From the NCBI GenBank assembly GCA_947630375.1, contig CANRHH010000002.1:1-64000 (forward strand): a stretch of 64,000 nt of DNA, read 5' to 3'. The DNA is from an uncultured Oscillospiraceae bacterium (GTDB lineage Bacteria; Bacillota; Clostridia; Oscillospirales; Oscillospiraceae). The translations under genes were made by a program, and so were the position numbers. Each line of letters begins with the position of its first letter. Positions within the stretch are counted from its first letter, which is position 1. Shown in pieces: positions 25,883 through 34,268 of the stretch. Below the pieces are notes generated by a model. That model had not been told where the DNA came from and did not search any database. It saw only the letters and a program-made list of their open reading frames with translations.

Positions 25883-26128
25883 ATGCGGCTGGATAAATAT
25901 CTGAAGGTCTCCCGGCTTATCAAGCGCCGGACGGTGGCCAATGAGGCCTGCGACGGGGACCGGGTCAGCGTCAACGGGCGGCAGGTCAAGGCCAGCTACC
26001 AGGTGAAGGTGGGGGATGTGATCGAGATCGCCTTCGGCCAGCGGACGCTGAAGGTGGAGGTGACCCAGATCAGCGAGACCGCCAACAAGGCCGACGCCCC
26101 GGCCATGTACAGAGAACTTGAGAGCTGA
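25883..26128 (+). CDS. rqcP: RqcP (YabO) S4-domain ribosome quality-control factor
   Basis: The 81-aa protein is a single S4 RNA-binding domain: MRLDKYLKVSRLIKRRTVANEACDGDRVSVNGR. RqcP works with RqcH during C-terminal tailing of stalled nascent chains on 50S subunits. Size and position after hup fit. The start has a GGAGGGGAGG site. It ends 2 bp before a palindrome array. Confidence 0.92.
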   Translation: MRLDKYLKVSRLIKRRTVANEACDGDRVSVNGRQVKASYQVKVGDVIEIAFGQRTLKVEVTQISETANKADAPAMYRELES

Positions 26129-26130
26129 AA

Positions 26131-26422
26131 TGCAGCACCCCGGCGCGGAGCGCCGGGGGTGCTGCACAGCGTGTCAAAAAAGTCCTGCAGGACTTTTTTG
26201 CACGCTTCAGCCGCCACTTTTTTCAGAAGGGTAACCCCTTCTGAAAAAACTCGCTACGCTCGGCAAAAGCCCGAGTTCTCGGGCGTTTTGCTGGCGGTGA
26301 TTGAATCACGAGGCGGGCCTTGGCCCCCTCGTGCTCCCCCGCTGCTCACTTGCTTTCCTGCGTAGCTTGATGTTTTTTGACAGCCTCTGCAGCACCCCGG
26401 CGCGGAGCGCCGGGGTGCTGCA
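26131..26422. repeat. Palindrome array between convergent genes (array 1)
   Basis: At least five strong hairpins fill this ~290-bp gap between rqcP and the convergent P-loop gene. The same GC-rich hairpin (TGCAGCACCCCGGCGC plus complement) occurs at both ends (26131-26166 and 26388-26422) in direct orientation. Between them are a perfect 24-bp palindrome (AAAAAAGTCCTG and complement, about 26175-26198), a 14-bp stem from TTTTTTCAGAAGGG (about 26219-26249), GCAAAAGCCCGAG with its complement (about 26262-26292) and CACGAGG...CCTCGTG (about 26308-26334). No ORF is supported. Confidence 0.8.
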
Positions 26423-26424
26423 TT

Positions 26425-26838
26425 TCATATGATATAAGCCCGCACGGATTCGGGCACGGTGGAGGGGTCCGCGGAGATGCTGACGACAAAGTCGATCTTC
26501 TCGGCCGCGGAGAACTTCTCCAGCCAGGCGATGAAGTCCGCCAGCGCTTCAGGGCTCCGGTCATTGACCAGTTTGTAGAAATTATCGATAAAGACGTGTG
26601 TAATGTCATAGTTGCCGGCGTGGACGCCGCAGATCAGGCCCTTGAGAAACTCGTAATTTCCCACGTCGTAAGTCCCGGCGTCGATCAGGCGGGCCTGATA
26701 GGGGATATCATAGGTGAGCTTGCGCTCCTTCTCGATGCAGACCACATCCCCGGTCTCCTCCTTGACGGCGGCCCGGACCATGTCCACCAGCTTCTTGGTC
26801 TTGCCGGAGCCCTTCAGGCCCATAATGAGTTTTACCAT
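26425..26838 (-). CDS. P-loop ATP-binding protein of unknown function
   Basis: The 137-aa protein starts MVKLIMGLKGSGKTKKLVDM, a Walker A motif (GLKGSGKT) near the N-terminus, and has the hydrophobic-acidic strand DITHVFIDNFYKLV as a candidate Walker B. The compact single-domain fold resembles small nucleotide kinases, but no kinase lid or substrate motif is recognised. ATG at 26838 has an upstream GGAGCG site; the longer frame is rejected because its start lacks one. The gene is monocistronic. Confidence 0.75.
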   Translation of the reverse strand: MVKLIMGLKGSGKTKKLVDMVRAAVKEETGDVVCIEKERKLTYDIPYQARLIDAGTYDVGNYEFLKGLICGVHAGNYDITHVFIDNFYKLVNDRSPEALADFIAWLEKFSAAEKIDFVVSISADPSTVPESVRAYII

Positions 26839-27008
26839 AATAACACACGCTCCTTTTATTTTTTTAGAAAAGGGTTTTCCTACTGTTAGATTACCATCTT
26901 TCGCCCCGGCTTGCAAGAATAAAAAAATGAACCGTCAGTAAATTTATGGAACCGGGTCCGCCCGGGGGGCGCCCCTGCCCCGGGAAACGGTCACCCGCGC
27001 ACTTTTCC

Positions 27009-27037
27009 TTGACTACGCGGGCAAAATATGATAAACT
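27009..27037 (+). promoter_or_regulatory. Promoter of the dehydratase operon
   Basis: TTGACT (27009-27014), 17-bp spacer, TAAACT (27032-27037), leaving a leader of about 90 nt. Confidence 0.55.
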
Positions 27038-27131
27038 TTTCTCATCTATGGGTATGGCTTTTTGGCACTTTTGTTAGGAAATCCCCGATTGTATAAACAA
27101 ACCATTCAATTTGACAAAAGAGGTGTATCGT

Positions 27132-28316
27132 TTGAAAGACCTAAAGCATCTGATCTATTTTGAGAACCTGCTTCAGGAGGCCCACAATGAGCTGGTCAAA
27201 CAGGCCGTGGAAGAGGGCAAGATGGCCTTGGGGTATAACTGCTACTACATACCCGAGACCCTGCTGAATCTGCCCGGCTGCTTCTCCAGCCGCCTGCGGG
27301 CGCCCCAGTGCAGCTCCACCGATGTGGCCAACTATTACATGACCACCCGCAACTGCCCCTACGCGCGCTCTATTTTGGAGCGGGCCATCGAGGGCGGCTA
27401 CAACTATCTGGACGCGCTTTTCGGCGCTGAGAGCTGCGCCACCATGGAGCGGGCGGAGGAGCACTTCTTCCTGCTCAAGCCCGTGAAGAAGGAGAACTTC
27501 TTTGTCACCATTATTGACCCGCCCATGAAGGGCGACCAGACCAACCTGGACTATTACAAGGCCCAGCTGAAGCTGAAGGTCGTGGACGAGCTGGAAAAGC
27601 GGGGGGTCGATGTGTCCGAGGAGGCCATGCGCAAGGCCATCGAGGACCACAACGAGATCAGCCGGATCATCACCGAGATCGGCAATTACCGGAAGCTGGC
27701 CAATCCCACCATCACCGGGTATGAGTTCCACGTGATCCAGCTGGTCAGCGAGGTCTGCCCCCACTATCTGATCCTGCCCTATCTGCAGGAGACGCTGGAG
27801 GAGATGAGGACCCGGGAACCGGAGCCGAAGTTCCCCTTCCGGGCCAGAGTCGCCTTGGTGGGCTCCGAGGTGGACGATCCGGAGTTTACCAAGCTTATCG
27901 AGAGCTGCGGCGCCATGGTGGTGGCCGACCGGTACTGCTTCGGCAGCTTCCCCAGCCGGGAGCAGATCGAGATCCTCCCCGGGGAGACCGCGTTTGACGC
28001 CATCTGCCGGCACTATCTGCACTGGAACCAGTGCGCCCGGTTCATGGACGGCATGAAGATCGACCAGCGGCACAACGAGGTCAAGCGCCTGGTGGACGAG
28101 TTCCACGCCGACGGCATCATCTATGAGAACATGAAGTTCTGCGAGTTCTGGAGCTATGAGAAGGTGCTGGCCTCCTACATCTTTGTCAACGAGATGGACA
28201 TCCCCTGCTGCACCATCGAGAAAGAGTATGCGCTGGGGGCCGTGGGCCAGCTGCGCACCCGGTTCCAGGCGTTCATAGAATCGCTTGAGATCAAGAACAT
28301 CCAAGGGGGTAAATGA
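27132..28316 (+). CDS. 2-hydroxyacyl-CoA dehydratase-family subunit (short)
   Basis: The protein of about 394 aa belongs to the HgdB/HgdC-like 2-hydroxyacyl-CoA dehydratase D-component family. Cys residues sit in the expected places (NLPGCFSSRLRAPQCSS near residue 53-67, TTRNCPYARS, FGAESCATMER) to bind a [4Fe-4S] cluster. Start: a TTG at 27132 follows AGAGGTG by 6 nt; the earlier in-frame TTG has no such site. It pairs with the next gene, 3 bp downstream. The activator ATPase (HgdC type) is not adjacent. The substrate is unknown. Confidence 0.85.
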   Translation: MKDLKHLIYFENLLQEAHNELVKQAVEEGKMALGYNCYYIPETLLNLPGCFSSRLRAPQCSSTDVANYYMTTRNCPYARSILERAIEGGYNYLDALFGAESCATMERAEEHFFLLKPVKKENFFVTIIDPPMKGDQTNLDYYKAQLKLKVVDELEKRGVDVSEEAMRKAIEDHNEISRIITEIGNYRKLANPTITGYEFHVIQLVSEVCPHYLILPYLQETLEEMRTREPEPKFPFRARVALVGSEVDDPEFTKLIESCGAMVVADRYCFGSFPSREQIEILPGETAFDAICRHYLHWNQCARFMDGMKIDQRHNEVKRLVDEFHADGIIYENMKFCEFWSYEKVLASYIFVNEMDIPCCTIEKEYALGAVGQLRTRFQAFIESLEIKNIQGGK

Positions 28317-28319
28317 GAA

Positions 28320-29927
28320 ATGAAGATCACCGACAAAGTCATCGCTTCCATTGACAAAAAACTTCAGCGTTTTGACCCCCTGTGGCAGGCCGATCACGGC
28401 AAGGGCGGCCTCCGCTCCCGGTACTATGACAAGACCGGCATCGCCAAATGGCGTGAGTGGCGCGGCGTGAAGGACACCTTCTATGATTACACCCAGTGGC
28501 TGAACAACATTGTCTCCATGGTGCAGATGGTGGCCTCCGCCCCCATCCCCTGCCTGAAGGGCTTCTGGGAGTACCGCTGGATGGGCTCCTATCTGGGCAC
28601 CTTCTGCTTTATCGACCGGCTGTATGAGGGCTACCGGGGCTATGAGCTGCGCATCGCCCACATGAACATGCACGCCATCGTCCAGAGCCTGACCAAGAAG
28701 ATCGCCCTGGTGCTGGCAAACGACAAGCGCCTGGGCGGCGGGCCCCTGAGCGACCGGATGATCCCCGTGGACGAGGTGCTGCCGCCCCTGTTCCTGAAGG
28801 GCTTTAAGGACCTGATCCCCATCCCGCTCCAGACCCTGCCCGAGTTCATCATCTGCGATATTGACCAGCACATCGAGCCCTATTATATCGACGTGGCCGA
28901 GTCCTACGGCCTGCCGGCGGACGTGTGTTCCCGCTGCGCGGCGGAGACCGGCGTGGCCATTGACGACGCGTTTCCCATCTTCGGCAAGGCCTTCCTGACC
29001 ACCAACATGCCCTGCAACGCCAGTGAGTCCACCTCTATGTTCCAGCGCCGCCGCATCGGCCTGCCGGACAACCCGGTGACCCTGGCCATGATCCACAACG
29101 AGCCCGGCGCTCACCCCTATTCCACCCAGGAGCTGAAAGACGCTATCGCCTTCATCGAGAAGGAATACGGCGTCAAGTACGACTGGGATGAGATGTTCAA
29201 ATACGCCAGGGAGATGAACGAGCAGAACACCATCGAGCTGGAGAAGTGGGATTATTTCAAGACCCCGTACTCCGCCCTCTCCGGCATCGCCGAGACCCTG
29301 TACCGGCTCTACTCCTGGGCTTCCGCCAACGGCCAGGATCCCTATTTCACCCGGAACGACCAGAAGGTCATCAAGCTCATGCGCAGGGCCTACGAGGAGA
29401 AATACAAGCCCTTCGGCGGCCGGACCCGGCACCGGGCTTTCCTGTGGGGGCCCTCCGCGGTGTACTATACCGACTTCCCCACCTGGACCCAGAACTGCTG
29501 GGGCATCACCATCGTCCTGAATATGGACTCCACCATGGGGCACAATATGATCAGCACCGACGACCCGGAGCAGGCCATCCAGGATCTGGCCCTCTTCTCC
29601 GAGAAGGCGGTCATGCGGCACCACGCCGTGGGCGGCTGGGACAACGTGAACGCCGTCTGGGAGTGGGCCCGGAACTTCAACTGCGACATGGTGCTCTTTA
29701 ACGACAACGTGGCCTGCAAGGGCATGAACGGCGTCCATGCTCTGATGGAGGAGCAGGCCCGGGATCTGGGATTCCACTTCGTCTTCATCGAGCACGACCT
29801 GGAGGACAGCCGGACCATCTCCCGCCAGGATATGAGAAAGTGCGTCAACGACTACATGCAGATCGTGCTGAACGAGCAGCCGCTGGACGCCACCCTGGTG
29901 GACTTTGACGATTCGGACGCGTATTGA
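28320..29927 (+). CDS. 2-hydroxyacyl-CoA dehydratase-family subunit (long)
   Basis: The 535-aa partner subunit also belongs to the 2-hydroxyacyl-CoA dehydratase family, with Cys residues at ICDIDQH, DVCSRCAAETG and MPCNASESTSMFQRRR positioned for an iron-sulfur cluster. It is longer than the usual 370-450 aa subunits. Codon bias (few rare codons) suggests strong expression. Together with the previous gene it could form a heterodimeric radical dehydratase or a related double-cubane reductase; the missing neighbours (CoA transferase, activator) leave this open. Confidence 0.8.
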   Translation: MKITDKVIASIDKKLQRFDPLWQADHGKGGLRSRYYDKTGIAKWREWRGVKDTFYDYTQWLNNIVSMVQMVASAPIPCLKGFWEYRWMGSYLGTFCFIDRLYEGYRGYELRIAHMNMHAIVQSLTKKIALVLANDKRLGGGPLSDRMIPVDEVLPPLFLKGFKDLIPIPLQTLPEFIICDIDQHIEPYYIDVAESYGLPADVCSRCAAETGVAIDDAFPIFGKAFLTTNMPCNASESTSMFQRRRIGLPDNPVTLAMIHNEPGAHPYSTQELKDAIAFIEKEYGVKYDWDEMFKYAREMNEQNTIELEKWDYFKTPYSALSGIAETLYRLYSWASANGQDPYFTRNDQKVIKLMRRAYEEKYKPFGGRTRHRAFLWGPSAVYYTDFPTWTQNCWGITIVLNMDSTMGHNMISTDDPEQAIQDLALFSEKAVMRHHAVGGWDNVNAVWEWARNFNCDMVLFNDNVACKGMNGVHALMEEQARDLGFHFVFIEHDLEDSRTISRQDMRKCVNDYMQIVLNEQPLDATLVDFDDSDAY

Positions 29928-29944
29928 GAAAGGCGGCGAAGAAT

Positions 29945-30202
29945 ATGAAAAACAAGAAAATCAAAAAGCTGGAGCGGCGCATCAAGCGGGAGGCCTTCTG
30001 CCGGTCCAAGAAATTCAGAAAGTTCGTCATCCTGAAATTCCTGCTGAAAGCGCTGGGGAAGCTGCTGCTGTTTGCCGGCATCTTCTTTGTGAGCACTTTC
30101 GCCCTGTATATGTTCAACGGCGAGAACAAGCTCATCTACTATGTGATCCGCCCCCTGCTGAACAAGCATTACGACTCCCAGGTCCGCGACAGAAAGATCT
30201 GA
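29945..30202 (+). CDS. Small cationic membrane protein, 85 aa
   Basis: ATG at 29945 opens a very basic protein (MKNKKIKKLERRIKREAF...) with one transmembrane helix (about residues 43-62) and a polar tail. It is 17 bp after the dehydratase stop, in the same operon, and ends before a terminator. No family recognised. An earlier TTG overlapping the dehydratase stop is possible but less well supported. Confidence 0.65.
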   Translation: MKNKKIKKLERRIKREAFCRSKKFRKFVILKFLLKALGKLLLFAGIFFVSTFALYMFNGENKLIYYVIRPLLNKHYDSQVRDRKI

Positions 30203-30212
30203 TCCCAATTGC

Positions 30213-30242
30213 AAACCCCCTTCCGAAAGGAAGGGGGTTTTT
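30213..30242 (+). terminator. Terminator between convergent operons
   Basis: AAACCCCCTTCC, GAAA loop, GGAAGGGGGTTTTT. It lies 3 bp from the cbiO stop and probably serves both directions. Confidence 0.92.
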
Positions 30243-30244
30243 CG

Positions 30245-30964
30245 TCAGCATCCCGACAGCCGGAAGGGGAGCTCCATCCGGTGGGCCTCCAGCAGGGCCC
30301 GGTCCCGCAGCAGTGTCTGTGCCGGGCCGTCCGCCACAAGGACGCCCCCGGACATGAGGAGCACCCGGTCGCAGGTGTCCAGGATCATGTCCAGATCGTG
30401 CGAGGCGATAAGCTTGGTCTGGGGGAGGGTGCGGATGGTGTTGATCACAACACGCCGGTTGCAGGGGTCCAGGGCGGAGCTGGGCTCATCCATCAATATG
30501 ACCTCCGGGTCCATGGCCAGGACAGTGGCGATGGCAGCCATCCGCTTCTCGCCGCCGGAGATCCGGTGGTTGTGCCGGTGCTTCAGCTCCTGCAGGCCCA
30601 GCCGCTCCAGCACCGCGTCCACCCGCCGCTCCGCCTCCTCCCGGCTGAGACCGTAGTTCAGGGGGCCAAAGATCATGTCCTCGTAGACCGTAGGCATGAA
30701 CATTTGGTTGTCCGAATTTTGCAGGACAAAGCCCAGCTTCCGGCGCACCTCGGCCAAACTGCTCTTTTCCACCGGCGTCCCGTCCACAAAGATCCGGCCC
30801 TCGCCCTGCAAAAGGCCCAGGAGCAGCTTCATCAAAGTGGATTTCCCTGCGCCGTTGGCGCCGATCAGGCCCACGGATTCGCCCTTTTCTATTTTGAAAG
30901 ACAGGTCCCGGAGAACGGGGCGCTCTTTTTCGTAGGCAAAGCTCACATGCTGAAATTCGATCAT
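30245..30964 (-). CDS. cbiO: CbiO-type ECF transporter ATPase
   Basis: The 239-aa ATPase has Walker A GANGAGKST, the Q-loop FVLQNSDNQMFMPTVYEDM, signature ISGGEKR, Walker B VILMDEPSSALD and switch ASHD. The DNQMF(M)PTVYEDM stretch is characteristic of ECF-type ATPases. As the only ATPase gene of the cluster it should form a homodimer in the CbiMQO complex. ATG at 30964 starts MIEFQHVSFAYEKE; the longer open frame is a shadow of cbiQ. Gap to cbiQ 5 bp. Confidence 0.95.
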   Translation of the reverse strand: MIEFQHVSFAYEKERPVLRDLSFKIEKGESVGLIGANGAGKSTLMKLLLGLLQGEGRIFVDGTPVEKSSLAEVRRKLGFVLQNSDNQMFMPTVYEDMIFGPLNYGLSREEAERRVDAVLERLGLQELKHRHNHRISGGEKRMAAIATVLAMDPEVILMDEPSSALDPCNRRVVINTIRTLPQTKLIASHDLDMILDTCDRVLLMSGGVLVADGPAQTLLRDRALLEAHRMELPFRLSGC

Positions 30965-30969
30965 TTCTC

Positions 30970-31773
30970 TCACCTCACAACCAGCCCGCCCAGCCATTGG
31001 GCCAGGGGCACCAGGCGTAGCAGCAGGAAAACCGCGGCGCAGAGCAGCAGATACAGAGCGTCTTTCCCGGAGAAGGCCGGGACAGGGGCATAGTGAAAAT
31101 GCTCGTGATAGCCCCGCAGAAGCATGCTGCTGTACAGCTCCTGGGCCCGGTCCATGCTCCGCAGCAGCAGCTGGCCCAGGAAGGAGCCCCAGGCGGCGCG
31201 GGCAATGCCCTTTTGCCCCGGCGCCCGGAGCTGATAGGCCTCGGTCATGACGGCCAGCTCTTCGGTCATGACGCCCACATAGCGGTAGGTGAGCAGCAGC
31301 AGCGTCACCAGCAGGCCCGGCACGTGCAGCCGGCGCAGGGAGGCGCAGAGCCGGTCGATCCCGGTGGTGGCCATCAGCAGGAAAGAGGCCATCAGGCACA
31401 GCAGGCCCTTGAGCATCAGCGTCAGCATACTGACCACGCCGCCGGAGACCGGGACCGGCCCCAGGTACAGCAGGGGAGCGGTATCAAAAAAAGGGTTGAA
31501 CAGCCCCACGGCCATCACCAGGGGCAGCACGAAGCGCAGCTTATAAAAGCAGATGTGCACCGGGATGCCGCTGAGCTGAAAAAGCAGCACCGGCCAGAGC
31601 AGAAACACGGCCAGGCCGCTGAGCTGGTATTTCCCGAAGGACAGTACCGCGGCGATATATAAAATTGTGGACAGAAGCTTGGCGGTGGGGTGCAGACGGT
31701 GCATGACGGAGTCCTGGGCGGCCAGGTCGTCCATCTCGGTCAGCTCCCGCAGCGCGCGCTGCATTTTGTTCAT
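30970..31773 (-). CDS. cbiQ: CbiQ-type ECF transporter T component
   Basis: The protein of about 267 aa has the usual 5-6 membrane helices and the two coupling-helix motifs with Ala-Arg-Gly-like sequence (AYQLRAPGQKG and SMLLRGYHEHF). It couples ATP hydrolysis by CbiO to the substrate-binding CbiM subunit. ATG at 31773 (MNKMQRALREL) is chosen because the upstream extension is poorly conserved-looking; MQRAL 9 bp later is also possible. The ribosome binding site is weak. Confidence 0.9.
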   Translation of the reverse strand: MNKMQRALRELTEMDDLAAQDSVMHRLHPTAKLLSTILYIAAVLSFGKYQLSGLAVFLLWPVLLFQLSGIPVHICFYKLRFVLPLVMAVGLFNPFFDTAPLLYLGPVPVSGGVVSMLTLMLKGLLCLMASFLLMATTGIDRLCASLRRLHVPGLLVTLLLLTYRYVGVMTEELAVMTEAYQLRAPGQKGIARAAWGSFLGQLLLRSMDRAQELYSSMLLRGYHEHFHYAPVPAFSGKDALYLLLCAAVFLLLRLVPLAQWLGGLVVR

Positions 31774-31785
31774 AGGCGTTCTCGC

Positions 31786-31829
31786 ACAGCCGTACAAGGG
31801 ACATCGAAAGATGCCCCTTGTACGGCTGT
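31786..31829. repeat. Inverted repeat between cbiM and cbiQ
   Basis: ACAGCCGTACAAGGG (31786-31800) and its exact complement (31815-31829) form a 15-bp stem with a 14-nt loop immediately upstream of cbiQ. On the plus strand the stem is followed by ATTTTTATTT. In the operon's own direction it has no U-tract, so it may be an mRNA stability or processing site rather than a terminator. Confidence 0.7.
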
Positions 31830-31843
31830 ATTTTTATTTCTGG

Positions 31844-32905
31844 TTACGGTTTATGGGGTTTGCCCTTCCGGAAGAAGCCCCCGGCCAAACAGATCAGCAC
31901 CGCGACCCCGGCCACCAAGGCCGAGCCCACCAGGCCGGAGACCGAAGTCCCCGCCGGGTTCTCGCTGCCGGCCAGAGAATAGTCCGGCAGGAAGGCGGTT
32001 TTCTCCTGGATGGCCCCGGCCCGGTCCGCCGCGGCGCTGGAGAGGCCGTAGCTCTCCTCGTCCAGACCCATGTTCTCGCTGTAGCCCGCGCCGGCGTTGC
32101 CGAACAGGGCCCACTCCAGCCCGTCCGGGTTGGAGCTGGCCAGCAGGCTCAGGCCGCCGCCCACCACCAGCACCACCACGGCCAAAATGGCCAGCGTGGC
32201 CTTTAGGGAGCGCTTGGCCTCCGCCTGGCCGGCGGGATCCACGTCCCGCAGCAGCTCCGGCCGGGAGGCGTATACGAACAGCAGCACGGCGGAGGTGATC
32301 AGGCCCTCGATCAGGCCGATGGCCAGATGGATGGGCTGCATCAGCGCGCAGAAGGCGCCAAAGGGCAGATCCGTGACGCCGGAGAGACTGGTCTCCAAGA
32401 CCACGGAGAAGGCCCCCAACTGCAGGGTGAGCACACAACCCAGCACCGAGGCCAGGACGATCCGGGCCCGCTGGGCGGCTTTGGGGGCCAGGTTACGGAA
32501 CAGACTGCCCCCTGCGATGGGCCGCCAGATCAGATAGTAGCCCACGAAGCAACCATAAAAGGCCATATTCCAGATATTGGCCCCTAAGGCCATCAGCCCC
32601 CCGTCGGCAAAGAAGAGGCTCTGGATCGAGAGGATCACAATCATGGACAGAAAGCCCGCCTGGGGCCCCAACAGGGCCGAGAGCAGCATCCCGCCGCACA
32701 TATGGCCCGAGGACCCGGTGCCGGGGATGGTATAGTTGATCATCTGCCCGGCGAAAACCAGGGCAGCGGAGACCGCCATGGTGGGCAGCTTTTGGGGTTC
32801 ATCGTCCTTTTTCAGCTGATAGACGGAAACACCGGCGGCGGTGCCGGAGGCGGCATACATAGCCGCCGCCACGGCTGGGGCCAGCAGCGCGTCTGCCATA
32901 TGCAT
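31844..32905 (-). CDS. cbiM: CbiM fused to a CbiN-like PDGLE domain (Co/Ni import)
   Basis: The 353-aa protein has a seven-helix CbiM part and a C-terminal extension with PDGLEWA and a final membrane helix, i.e. the CbiN/PDGLE component fused on. ATG at 32905 gives MHMADALL, placing His at position 2, which in CbiM/NikM coordinates the metal through the N-terminus; this and the AGAGGTG site 6 nt away fix the start. ASSGHMCGGML carries the other conserved His. No cobalamin or NiCo riboswitch is visible in front, so metal (Co or Ni) cannot be decided. Confidence 0.92.
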   Translation of the reverse strand: MHMADALLAPAVAAAMYAASGTAAGVSVYQLKKDDEPQKLPTMAVSAALVFAGQMINYTIPGTGSSGHMCGGMLLSALLGPQAGFLSMIVILSIQSLFFADGGLMALGANIWNMAFYGCFVGYYLIWRPIAGGSLFRNLAPKAAQRARIVLASVLGCVLTLQLGAFSVVLETSLSGVTDLPFGAFCALMQPIHLAIGLIEGLITSAVLLFVYASRPELLRDVDPAGQAEAKRSLKATLAILAVVVLVVGGGLSLLASSNPDGLEWALFGNAGAGYSENMGLDEESYGLSSAAADRAGAIQEKTAFLPDYSLAGSENPAGTSVSGLVGSALVAGVAVLICLAGGFFRKGKPHKP

Positions 32906-32948
32906 GGAAAACACCTCTTATTTTTTCTTTTTCGATGCATCTGAGCTT

Positions 32949-32976
32949 AGTATAGCACGGGAAGAGGAGCGCGCAA
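32949..32976 (-). promoter_or_regulatory. Promoter of the cbiMQO operon
   Basis: On the minus strand TTGCGC (32976-32971), 16-bp spacer, TATACT (32954-32949). Confidence 0.55.
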
Positions 32977-33022
32977 GCCCCCCGGGGGGATATAAAATGC
33001 AGAAAATTTTTCTGTTTACGCA

Positions 33023-33055
33023 AAACTTCGCCGGAGAATCTCTCCGGCGAAGTTT
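33023..33055 (-). terminator. Terminator of the ATP-grasp gene
   Basis: AAACTTCGCCGGAGA, 3-nt loop, perfect complement; 20 bp after the stop codon of the minus-strand gene. Confidence 0.85.
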
Positions 33056-33074
33056 ACATAAATCGGACAGAGGT

Positions 33075-34268
33075 TTATTTGCAGAGAAGCGTATCTCTGT
33101 AGAACTGGTCCAGCTCCTCCCGGGTGGAGAAGGTGGCGATGTACATCTGGTCGCCCATGGCGCCGGCGAGGACCTGGGGGATGCGGCCCACCATCTTCAT
33201 GCGGTCGCCGTATTTGGCCATGATGTCCTCGTGGCTGAGCACGAAGTTCTTTCCGTCCCGGCGGCCGATGTATCCGCAGAAGAAGTGCTCCCGCTCGGGG
33301 ACCCGGCTGCTGTCAAAGGCCACCATGTCTGCCCAGATCTTGTACACGTTGGTGCTGTGGGCAAAGTTGATCATATCCGGGGTGAAGCCGCCGCTGGGGC
33401 GCATGTTGACCTCCAGCCCCACGATCTCCCCCTTCTTGCCCAGCCCCTCCTGGTCCTGCTGGAGGCGGAAGAACTCAAAGTGGATAAAGCGGCTCTTCAC
33501 GCCAAAGGCCTTGGCTGTGGCCCGGCCGGCGGCCCGGGTGTCCTCCGGCAGCTCCTTGAGGATGAAGTAACGGGAGTTGTCCGAGTCGTTCACCACGTCC
33601 ATGATGGACATGGGGGTCACGTTGCCGGTCTCGAACATGGGTTCGCCCTCGGCATTGTAGATGGCGTCATAGGAGTTGACCTCCGCATGGACAAACTCCT
33701 CCATGATGTAGACGATGCCCGGGTCCCGGGTCTGCAGGAAGGCGCGCAGCTGCTCCTCGTTTTTGAGGGCATGGGTGTCCGACGCGCCGACGCCGTTGTC
33801 CGGCTTGACCACCACGGGATAGCCCACCTGTTCGATAAAGGCCAGGCTGTCTTCCAGCCCCTCTACCAGGTGATACCGGGCGGTGGGGATCCCGGCCTGC
33901 TTGTAATAGGCCTTCATTTTGGATTTATATTTGATGCGGGGAATGTCTTCCTCCTGGAAGCCGCTGGTGATATGGAAGGCGGTGCGGAGCTTGGCGTCCC
34001 GCTCCAGCCAGTACTCGTTGTTGGATTCCAGCCAGTCGATGGGGCCGTGCTTGAAGATCAGAAAGGCCACCGCCCGGTATACCGCGTCATAGTTTTCCAG
34101 GCTGTCCACCTTGTAGTATTCGTTCAGATTGTCTTTCAGGTCCTGGCTGAGATTGTCATAAGCCTCGTCCCCGATGCCCAGCACGTTCATGCCGTTGGCC
34201 TTCAGCTCCCGGCAGAAGAGCCAATAGTTGGAGGGAAAGTTGGGAGAGATAAAGATGACGTTTTTCAT
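33075..34268 (-). CDS. ATP-grasp domain protein
   Basis: The 397-aa protein has an N-terminal Rossmann-like part (KNVIFISPNFPSNYWLFCREL), a lid region, YPVVVKPDNGVGASDTHAL (ATP-grasp nucleotide-binding loop) and GLEVNMRPSGGFTPDMINF, the metal-binding Glu/Asn segment. ATP-grasp enzymes ligate a carboxylate to an amine or thiol. It lies downstream of two esterase genes, separated from the nearer one by an extremely A-rich spacer. The product is unknown; peptide or amino acid ligation is plausible. Confidence 0.82.
   Translation of the reverse strand: MKNVIFISPNFPSNYWLFCRELKANGMNVLGIGDEAYDNLSQDLKDNLNEYYKVDSLENYDAVYRAVAFLIFKHGPIDWLESNNEYWLERDAKLRTAFHITSGFQEEDIPRIKYKSKMKAYYKQAGIPTARYHLVEGLEDSLAFIEQVGYPVVVKPDNGVGASDTHALKNEEQLRAFLQTRDPGIVYIMEEFVHAEVNSYDAIYNAEGEPMFETGNVTPMSIMDVVNDSDNSRYFILKELPEDTRAAGRATAKAFGVKSRFIHFEFFRLQQDQEGLGKKGEIVGLEVNMRPSGGFTPDMINFAHSTNVYKIWADMVAFDSSRVPEREHFFCGYIGRRDGKNFVLSHEDIMAKYGDRMKMVGRIPQVLAGAMGDQMYIATFSTREELDQFYRDTLLCK

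Noticed and set aside
27141..29795. A very long open frame antisense to the dehydratase genes
   Set aside because: High GC at third codon positions keeps antisense frames open. It has no ribosome binding site, its sequence is low in hydrophobic patterning and the plus-strand genes are clear family members.
32906..33022. NiCo or cobalamin riboswitch before cbiM
   Set aside because: The leader is only ~45 nt from the predicted start and shows no matching consensus.
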